Part shown: piece after piece, positions 55,722 to 61,821 of the stretch
How the letters are laid out: every line of letters starts with the position of its first letter
Position numbering within the stretch: position 1 is the first letter of the stretch
Origin: Terriglobales bacterium
GTDB taxonomy: Bacteria > Acidobacteriota > Terriglobia > Terriglobales > Acidobacteriaceae
Direction of reading: 5' to 3'
DNA: 61,821 nucleotides
Assembly (NCBI GenBank): GCA_015654835.1
Contig: JAATGG010000278.1
Coordinates: 1-61,821, forward strand
Program-made: the position numbers and the translations under genes
The notes under the pieces: model-generated
What the model saw: only the letters and a program-made list of their open reading frames with translations
Told to the model about the DNA's origin: nothing
Databases searched by the model: none

Positions 55722-55908
55722 GAACATGGAGAAGATGACTCACATAATTCGATGAATCCGCTGGACACGGCCAACGGACCGGACCATAATGCCAGTTGTC
55801 TGTAGCATTTGTTCTCTCACTCTTCAGCGACGGGTCACGCCTCCCAGTCCATCTGCGATTTCGACCCCCCCGGCTCGTGAACGTGCAATTTTCTTGCGCG
55901 GAGGACAT

Positions 55909-56562
55909 ATGCTTGGAAAAAATTTGGCGCCCCTTCTTCAGGGCGCTTCCGAAGCGGTTTTCGTCGTCGACGAATCGTGCCGCATCCACGGTTGTAACGA
56001 GATGGTTGAGCAACTGCTGGGCTTTCGCGACACCGACTTTGTCGGCGCAAGTTGCGCCGACCGCCTGCAAGGGCGCGGCGCAGCGAACCTCCCGGTTTGC
56101 TGCGAGCGATGCGGCGTGATCCATCGCGCCCTCACCTTTGGCCGGGTTTCAAGCTTCGAAATGGAGATCCATACCCGGGAAAACGGCTGGTGCTGGGTTG
56201 ATGTGTCCATTCTGGTCTGGCGCGACCCATCCACGCGCAAGCCCTTGCTGGTGCACCTGATGCGCGACATAACCCGCCGGCGGCAGCTCGAACATGCCGC
56301 AGGCGAGCTCCTCAAAGCGGTGGCGCATCTTTCCACACTGCCTGACGCGCCGCATAACGTTCCGCCTGGGCCGCCGCTTACCAGTCAGGAGAAAAGAATC
56401 CTGGGGCTTTTCGCCGCAGGCAAGGAGTCGAATGCCATTGCCCAGGAACTCGCAATTAGCGCTCGTACCCTTCGCAATCATCTGCATAACATCAACCAAA
56501 AACTGCACACGCATAACCGTCTTGAAGCTGTAATGTTTGTCACTCACAGAGGCCTGATCTGA
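55909..56562 (+). CDS. PAS-LuxR family transcriptional regulator with Cys-rich PAS insertion
   Basis: This 217-residue protein has an N-terminal PAS domain (about residues 8-125) and a C-terminal LuxR/NarL helix-turn-helix (about 150-215: LTSQEKRILGLFAAGKESNAIAQ, SARTLRNHLHNINQKLHTHNRLEAVMF). Inside the PAS region the segment NLPVCCERCGVIHRAL has a CC-x2-C group plus a nearby Cys (GASCADR), which could bind metal, haem or respond to thiol redox state. The ATG at 55909 follows GCGGAGGACAT; an upstream in-frame frame to 55789 has no similarity. It is divergent from the RiPP operon and is its most likely regulator. Confidence 0.82.
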   Translation: MLGKNLAPLLQGASEAVFVVDESCRIHGCNEMVEQLLGFRDTDFVGASCADRLQGRGAANLPVCCERCGVIHRALTFGRVSSFEMEIHTRENGWCWVDVSILVWRDPSTRKPLLVHLMRDITRRRQLEHAAGELLKAVAHLSTLPDAPHNVPPGPPLTSQEKRILGLFAAGKESNAIAQELAISARTLRNHLHNINQKLHTHNRLEAVMFVTHRGLI

Positions 56563-57135
56563 AATTGTCTATTTCATTACTTCAAGACATAGCCAGAACC
56601 TGCGAAAGCTTCAGTGCTACCTTGGTGCACCAGCAGCGTGGCTATCCCCGGCAGGTCCGATTGGCCCTGGGTGACGAGCTCGCACAACCTTCGTGAATCA
56701 TCAATAATTAAGGCTACACCGGACCCAACGCCGCCGACGCTGCACAGCAGCATGGCATCCGGCTGGAGGTGATCAAACGCCCCATGCTCAAACGCGGCTT
56801 CGTCCTACTGCCACGAAGATGGGGCATTGAGAGAAGCTTCGCCTGAGCCGTACGCTTCCGAAGACTTGCAAGAGATTACGAACGGCTCGATACTACCCTC
56901 AAAGGCTTTCACTGCATCGCCTTCGCCTGCATCATGCTTACTCGAATGTTCCACCTGCTCGCCTGAAAGACATAACAGCCGCTAGAACTGCGTTGTTCAG
57001 CTTGACTGTACAGCCGAGCAAACAGGATATCGTCTTTGATGAATTTTTTATGTGAAATCGACAATACCTTTTGTAACTCGATAAGCCGGGCCTTGAGCCA
57101 CGTAAAGGTTGCCTTCTTGGAGTAGCTCGGGGCTG
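56563..57135. other. Intergenic region with the IS5 remnant
   Basis: This 573-bp gap between the LuxR-type gene and the next acyltransferase holds only the transposase remnant at 56718-56966. A 58-codon minus-strand frame (56577-56753) also exists but is not supported. Confidence 0.5.
56718..56966 (+). pseudogene. Remnant of an IS5-like transposase (C-terminal part)
   Basis: An 83-codon frame translates to EVIKRPMLKRGFVLLPRRWGIERSFA, an in-frame TGA, then AVRFRRLARDYERLDTTLKGFHCIAFACIML, which is the C-terminal part of an IS5-family DDE transposase (the RRWxxERSFAWxxRxRRLxxDYE signature; the W is replaced by the stop). The N-terminal two thirds are missing. It marks a decayed insertion between the RiPP region and the lower-GC right end. 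No terminal inverted repeats were found. Confidence 0.85.
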
Positions 57136-58440
57136 CTAATCAGTTCTTGAGCCCAAAACGCAGGCCTCGGAGAGCAGGCTTTTCATGTTTTCCAGAAACG
57201 ATGGAATCGGGGTGTAGCTGGTGTAGAGCACGTGGAGGCATTCGTCGATAGTTCCTACTCCAACGATCTGCTCGTCCACGGCGCCTGTGAGAAATGAAGA
57301 GCCCCAAATAGATCTCAAACGCAGTGCGCCGTAGTCACTTGAAAAAGGTAGTTTGCCCACGTTAGAAACGATGATTTCGAATGCGAACGCATGAGTGAGA
57401 AACTGCAAGGTGCTTGCCATATCGAGGCCTTGAGATGCAACGTTGGCCAATGCCTGACAACTCATCTTTAAACCTTCGCGAGACCGAGGACCAGCGAGCT
57501 CTGCGGTGATACGGCGGGCTAAATCCCAAAAGCCAGCCTGTAGTCCAGGTTCAATTGGAGATATACCTCCAAGGAAATACAGGGCAGAGGTATCGCCGAC
57601 CCCACATATCTTCCGCGTGTCGATAGTTGAGAAGACACGCACCGGCTTCTCATTCCATGCACGCGACCCCTTTCTACCTGCCTGGAGTACAGCTGAACAG
57701 ATCGCACTGTGCATTGTTGTGCCTTCGACTCGCGCACGCTCAGCCAAGCGTGTTGTCAACTCAGAATCGAGGCGCAGACTTTCAACTGTAGGCGGTTCAG
57801 TATCTTCCTGACGTAATACTAGAGGAGGTCCACTGGGCTGTGCCGCAGCAGGCTCAGATTCAGCAGCGGAAGCAGAAGATGGCCCGAAGATCGCAAATGA
57901 CTCTTCTTGCGAAGGCAGCACAGGATAGCAATCAATTGTCTCACCTGACAAGGCTCGAACCAAGTCACGCAGGACAACGGTCATGGACATGCCATCCGAA
58001 ATGGAATGGTGAGCCGCAATGATAACGATTGATCGTGCAGGTTCATGAATAATAACCGCGCGCACAAGGGGAGCCACATCCCCCGAAAAGGGCTCAAATA
58101 CTTCTTTCGCTATCTCCGTCTCCCAGCGGTGCTGCGAGATTCCGTTCAGGACTCGCATCGGGATTGAAACTCCTTCTACATGGCGAAAATATGGTTTCCC
58201 GCCTGGGTTAGGCTCAATGCAAGCAGAGAAAAATGGCTGGCTTTGTTGGATCTGATCGATGGCTTTGCGCCAGGCGTCAATCGTGGTAGGTCCTACGATT
58301 TCGGCTGCATATGCAAATCCTCTTGGTCCGGTTTGCGTATACAGTTGATAGATTTCTTCGAAGGCCCCCAAAGGGCGGATAAAGTCTGTTGAGTCTGAAC
58401 TTGGAGCATCGGTAATTTTTGATGTGAAATCGATTTTCAA
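57136..58440 (-). CDS. PapA/condensation-like acyltransferase (third, separate from the NRPS operon)
   Basis: This 434-residue protein belongs to the same condensation/PapA superfamily as the two acyltransferases at 37586-41289. It has an intact HHSISDGMS active site (near residue 143) and a C-terminal IIVSNVGKLPF segment matching the family's SNxG motif. Residues about 195-225 are a Pro/Ser/Ala-rich linker between the two lobes. The start is TTG at 58440, preceded at ideal distance by GGAGAAG; an upstream in-frame extension to 58530 has no family similarity. The gene has lower GC than the left part of the window, and sits alone beside the IS remnant. Its acceptor is unknown. Confidence 0.75.
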   Translation of the reverse strand: MKIDFTSKITDAPSSDSTDFIRPLGAFEEIYQLYTQTGPRGFAYAAEIVGPTTIDAWRKAIDQIQQSQPFFSACIEPNPGGKPYFRHVEGVSIPMRVLNGISQHRWETEIAKEVFEPFSGDVAPLVRAVIIHEPARSIVIIAAHHSISDGMSMTVVLRDLVRALSGETIDCYPVLPSQEESFAIFGPSSASAAESEPAAAQPSGPPLVLRQEDTEPPTVESLRLDSELTTRLAERARVEGTTMHSAICSAVLQAGRKGSRAWNEKPVRVFSTIDTRKICGVGDTSALYFLGGISPIEPGLQAGFWDLARRITAELAGPRSREGLKMSCQALANVASQGLDMASTLQFLTHAFAFEIIVSNVGKLPFSSDYGALRLRSIWGSSFLTGAVDEQIVGVGTIDECLHVLYTSYTPIPSFLENMKSLLSEACVLGSRTD

Positions 58441-59318
58441 AATAACTTCTCCTACTCTATTCAACAAACAAGCGAGCCTTTTATTCCTACTTGAGGGGGG
58501 GCACACGCACAAACGGAACCCCCGTTGCACTTTTTCTTTGTTTGGGAAGCTCTCGCTTTCTAATAAATCATCGGGAGTCCGAATTCTCTGGCGTACTATT
58601 TTCGACGTTTGTTGCAGTGCCCTCCATGTATGACTCGTCCGACTACGAAATCAACGACACGCGCCTTGCACCCTCGTTCAGCATTACTCCTGACAGCACC
58701 CAGGCAGCGGTGCGGATCGACCGCGATACCGGAGAACAGGCTCGGTCCTCATATGGTTGTCTTGGCGAACAAGCCCGAAGATCCGGCGTGCGGCATCTGC
58801 GAAGGTTTGGGCCTTGTGCGTTGTTTTATCCATACTTATGGCGGATATGGCGGAGACTGTTCCCGAAGAAGAAGCTAGATCCGTTTGTATAGGTCTTGCT
58901 GAATCAGAGACAGTTATGAGTGTCCGGCGTCAACTATTCTTTCCCACCGGGATCTCTAACTGTCGTCCGTCACATGAAGATGTATTGACCGCCTGCAATG
59001 CGGGAGCCTGGGGTTTGGCATGTGCTTTCGGTCTTAGCCTGCAGGACCTGATGGGAAAAGCATTCCAACCTGCTGTGCAGACACATGGCCTTCGGTTCAA
59101 CTTTGCGGTCCGGCTTTTTCGAGCGAAGGCTGCATTGTTACGGATCAGATGGAATAACTTAATTGGACGGGGTTCTAATACTTGACGATGGATGCCTGAT
59201 TGTTTCAACCGTAAACATATAGCGCCTAGTGGATCACCTATTGCCCTAGACTCGCTTTTGCTACCCAGTGATTTTCAACCTAGTCTTCCCTGCATCCTGA
59301 ACTAACGGTGTGGAAACT
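58441..59318. other. Region without supported genes
   Basis: This 878-bp stretch contains overlapping short open frames in all plus-strand frames (for example 58916-59185) but none has a recognisable domain, a good ribosome-binding site together with biased codon use, or an identifiable neighbour relationship. It may be decayed sequence. Confidence 0.45.
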
Positions 59319-59612
59319 ATGAACAATAAAGCATTGAAGTCTAACTGTCCGTGTGAGAATCCAATCGCCTTCGACGATTGCTTCTCCCGTTCTCGCAAGT
59401 CTCTATATGTTATTGCCCTTCACATACTTAAAGAACCTGAAAAAGCTCATAACGCGGTAGACATCTGTAGATCTATCACATTTAGTAAACGACCGCAGTT
59501 TCATACTGAGGGAGCATTTTACAGTTGGCTTTTCAGAGCACTCATTGACGAAGCGCTATCTATTCTAATTCAAGACAAGGATACCTGCAGTATCACCCTT
59601 GTGAAGAAATAA
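59319..59612 (+). pseudogene. Truncated ECF sigma factor-like reading frame (region 2 only)
   Basis: The 97-residue frame contains FDDCFSRSRKSLYVIALHIL, KEPEKAHNAVDIC and FHTEGAFYSWLFRALIDEAL, which resemble regions 2.1-2.4 of ECF sigma factors as found in acidobacteria (LAxxILxNxxDAEDAVQ and FSxWLxRIxINEAL). The promoter-recognition region 4 is absent because the frame stops after about 97 residues. It is therefore probably a broken gene; a functional sigma-2-only protein cannot be excluded. The ATG at 59319 is chosen; a GTG at 59310 is possible. Confidence 0.5.
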
Positions 59613-59730
59613 AACCACTATGAGATCGAGCTGGGCTACTCGGCCAGTCGAATTTATGGCTATGAACCAGTCAGCGATGCCGAGCCCTACAATAGAATGG
59701 GCTCCAGATTATCGAAAGTAGGCATGCATC

Positions 59731-60510
59731 TCACGGTTGGTGCAGAATCGATAGTAGCGTAATATCATCAGTCTGCGGCTTACTCTTGATGAACGAGGAG
59801 ATGTCGCTCTTGCACTCCTCAAGCAGTTTCACTGGTGAAGATGTACGATGCCGAAAAGCTGTCCCCATAAGACGATGAATTCCGTATTCGTGGTTAGCTG
59901 CATTGCACGCCTCTGTGACTCCATCTGTGCAGATTAGCAGTGACTCACCATGTTTAAGAGACAGATGCCGAATTTGAAAGCGCGCGTCGCGGAAGAGTCC
60001 GACGGGAGGGCCAGTGGATTCTTCCATGCGAACCTCACTATCGCGAATATGTAGAACAGGTAGATGTCCGGCGTTAATGAGGTCGGCTGTGCCATTGTGA
60101 TTAGCACAGCCCGCAACGAGGGTGGCGAAGTGGTTTCCAGATGTGTTCTCATAAAAAATCTGGTTCGTTTTCTCTGCGATGAGATGAAGCGCGAGGCCAG
60201 CTTCCGCAAGGCCTCGAAACGTCGCTTGCAGATGGCCCGCGAGGAGCGACGCCCCGAGCCCCTTGCCCGAGACATCTCCTATCATAAAGAAGAAGCGGTT
60301 TCTGATTCCGAATAAGTCACAACAGTCTCCTCCAACGAGACCTGCGGGCAAGTATAGAAAATCACTTTGCCATCCCTGGTAGCAGATCTTACGATTCGGT
60401 AGCATTGCCCGCTGGACACATGCTGCTAACCTAAGCTCACTTGCTATATTCCTCTTCTCCTCGATCGTAAGACCGTCGAGCAGAAGTTGCAGGGAATCAT
60501 TGTCGTCCAT
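59731..60510 (-). CDS. SpoIIE/RsbU-type PP2C serine phosphatase
   Basis: This 259-residue protein is a PPM-type phosphatase that dephosphorylates STAS anti-sigma antagonists. A short N-terminal coiled helix (LTIEEKRNIASELRLAACVQ) is followed by the phosphatase fold: PAGLVGGDCCDLF, FFMIGDVSGKGLGASLLAG (metal Asp), NAGHLPVLHI, LLICTDGVTEACN and the end KPQTDDITLLSI, which contains the conserved DD. No sensor domain is fused. It could switch the kinase/antagonist pair encoded at 12373-13326, or another set outside the window; no partner gene is adjacent. Confidence 0.88.
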   Translation of the reverse strand: MDDNDSLQLLLDGLTIEEKRNIASELRLAACVQRAMLPNRKICYQGWQSDFLYLPAGLVGGDCCDLFGIRNRFFFMIGDVSGKGLGASLLAGHLQATFRGLAEAGLALHLIAEKTNQIFYENTSGNHFATLVAGCANHNGTADLINAGHLPVLHIRDSEVRMEESTGPPVGLFRDARFQIRHLSLKHGESLLICTDGVTEACNAANHEYGIHRLMGTAFRHRTSSPVKLLEECKSDISSFIKSKPQTDDITLLSILHQP

Positions 60511-61686
60511 TTTTCGCAGTACCCGTCCTTAAGTATTTTGTATTTCTTGGTATGCTTGGTTGTTGATGGCACGAGAGAACAATGGCTAGTATGCCTGGCG
60601 CTCCGGCTCGCGGTATCGAAAATAGTACCTCGTTTCTCAATTAAAATGGCTTTGTTAAATAGGGCTGTGGCAACGGTGCAGTCAAAGGATGTCGCGGTAA
60701 TAATAACTATGAAAATGTATCATCGATGAGCAAACATGTTGCCATGGTGCGGTCGCGGTCAAGCTGGTGCGATCGTTCTAAGTATCGCAAATGACGCCAT
60801 CAAAGAGGAATTCGAGGTGCCCGCGATTATTGATTGAAGCGAGAAAGAGTGCACATTTCTACCATCTACGATCGTAAATACCGACATATTCGGTAACCGC
60901 GAATATCGCATTGCGGCAGATTGCTCGCGTCTTTCGTTCGGCATTTGATACCAATGAAAAGGTAGGTATGGTGATCGTACCGGAACCATCTGCTGCCCCC
61001 TTGATGATATTTGCGATCGAAATGCGCGATGCCATTAGCCCAATAGATCCAACGACCGCCTCCGAGAGAAGGCCTCTTGGAAGCTGAAGAAGGTTTCATG
61101 ATTGTAAGTATCGAAAGTCAGGTAAAGCTGTTGTGGGGACATCTCCTCATGGGGCATTGCCATCGTTGAAATGGTATAGGTTGATGAGATGGTACAATCC
61201 GCTTTATTGTTACGCCCGCGCTGGCATATGAGTAACCTCGAAAAGATAGGTTAGTTACTATGCCCCGCATGCCCGTTATGTAAAGTTCGACATAAAGGCT
61301 TGCCGTATAGATCCCCATATGACGCATGCCCATATGGGTACGTCGCTCCCTCAGCACGATGTGTTTTCAGCAAAGAACCCAGGGGCGTGAGCGCTCTAAG
61401 CGATCACTGCAGAGCGTCTATCAGTGTGCTCATGTTAGCCCCCATTCTCTTGTTGAACACTGGATGGATCCAGATATAGGCCGCTATCGTGATAGCGGTG
61501 CTATCTGCTCCCAGAGTACCAGGCAACACATATACGACACGCGAACTGTTCGCCTATTCCTGAGAAGTAAGAAATGAGCCTCTCATATCGTGGCCTTTTT
61601 GTCGGTATAGCCAAGAAACAACAATCATTAAACGAAAAGTGCCATATGGAATGAAGTGTCAAATCGGGAAGAGGTAGAGGACGTTA
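60511..61686. other. Non-coding, hairpin-rich right-end region
   Basis: This 1.18-kb stretch has no gene I can support; its open frames are short and overlap on both strands. It contains several inverted repeats: 60886-60906, 61223-61264 (imperfect), 61276-61295, 61314-61338 and 61481-61498. It may be a decayed element or a structured region. Confidence 0.5.
61481..61498. repeat. 18-bp near-perfect palindrome
   Basis: CCGCTATC and GATAGCGG flank a 2-nt centre, giving a short palindrome near the right end of the window. It is one of several dyads in the region 60886-61498. Confidence 0.6.
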
Positions 61687-61821
61687 ATGTATGACGAGAT
61701 CTTGTTTATTGCTGAGTCAGGCCTGCCTTATCGCGAATCTCGGTTACTTAATCGCGCATTCACAACACCATTTGTTTTTGCCGGTCATTATGGATCTGAT
61801 TGCCGCCGCAATCATTGCGTA
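61687..61821 (+). CDS. Possible partial coding region running off the window
   Basis: An open frame of 45 codons starts with ATG after AGAGGACGTTA, an acceptable ribosome-binding site, and is still open at the window end. The peptide (MYDEILFIAESGLPYRESRL and following) shows no recognisable domain. The call depends on what follows outside the window. Confidence 0.3.
   Translation, partial: MYDEILFIAESGLPYRESRLLNRAFTTPFVFAGHYGSDCRRNHCV

Noticed and set aside
56577..56753. 58-codon minus-strand frame with a peptide ending GSGYVLK
   Set aside because: It overlaps the transposase remnant and has no known similarity or good ribosome-binding site; it might be a gene fragment, but I cannot support it.
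58491..59185. Overlapping open frames in the region right of the third acyltransferase
   Set aside because: Three frames compete, with no motif or clear start; none can be chosen.
1..61821. CRISPR array or integron cassette array
   Set aside because: No regularly spaced direct repeats with spacers and no cas genes were seen; the Xer pair is not an integron integrase.

Overview
This 61.8 kb window looks like the chromosome of a GC-rich soil bacterium, most plausibly an acidobacterium (Acidobacteriota, Terriglobia type). The inference rests on the gene mix: a pyruvate dehydrogenase E1 alpha/beta pair, a Wzi-like outer-membrane protein, the GlgE and TreS-maltokinase trehalose/alpha-glucan genes, a LarA-family protein, LemA and TPM-domain proteins, and a soluble PRC/MgtE-N/CBS protein. 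No rRNA is present, so the taxonomy is not proven from this window.

Layout. Positions 1-36200 are mostly housekeeping and stress genes: pdhA-pdhB, a Wzi-like protein, two overlapping Xer-type recombinases, a HAD phosphatase, a Nudix hydrolase, a Nramp-related transporter, a nitronate monooxygenase-like protein, a PRC/MgtE-N/CBS protein, an anti-sigma kinase with its STAS antagonist, LemA/TPM, an S9 oligopeptidase, a LarA-family protein, the glgE / treS-mak / glycosyltransferase-like / MscS-like block, transporters, an FAD disulfide oxidoreductase, a universal stress protein, a lipid kinase and a Crp/Fnr regulator. serB follows.

Two accessory systems stand out. (1) At 37586-48138 a four-gene minus-strand operon with overlapping ends encodes a single-module NRPS (C-A-T-TE; the A-domain pocket I read resembles the glycine code), an RhlB-like family 1 glycosyltransferase, a fusion of a PapA/condensation-type acyltransferase with an RhlC-like rhamnosyltransferase, and a second PapA-type acyltransferase. 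A divergent Sfp-type phosphopantetheinyl transferase can activate the NRPS. The parts suggest an acylated, glycosylated lipo-amino acid, resembling a rhamnolipid whose RhlA step is replaced by an NRPS. (2) At 50439-56562 there is a candidate RiPP operon: a 63-residue peptide with a Cys-rich C terminus (five Cys in the last 15 residues) behind a very strong ribosome-binding site, two different radical SAM/SPASM proteins, a calcineurin-like metallophosphoesterase and a HExxH metalloprotease, with a divergent PAS-LuxR regulator. I do not recognise this combination as a described RiPP class.

The right end, from about 56.6 kb, appears lower in GC and partly decayed. It holds an IS5-like transposase remnant, another PapA-type acyltransferase, a truncated ECF sigma-like reading frame, a SpoIIE-type phosphatase, and more than 1 kb without recognisable genes but with several inverted repeats, suggesting an acquired or degenerating region.
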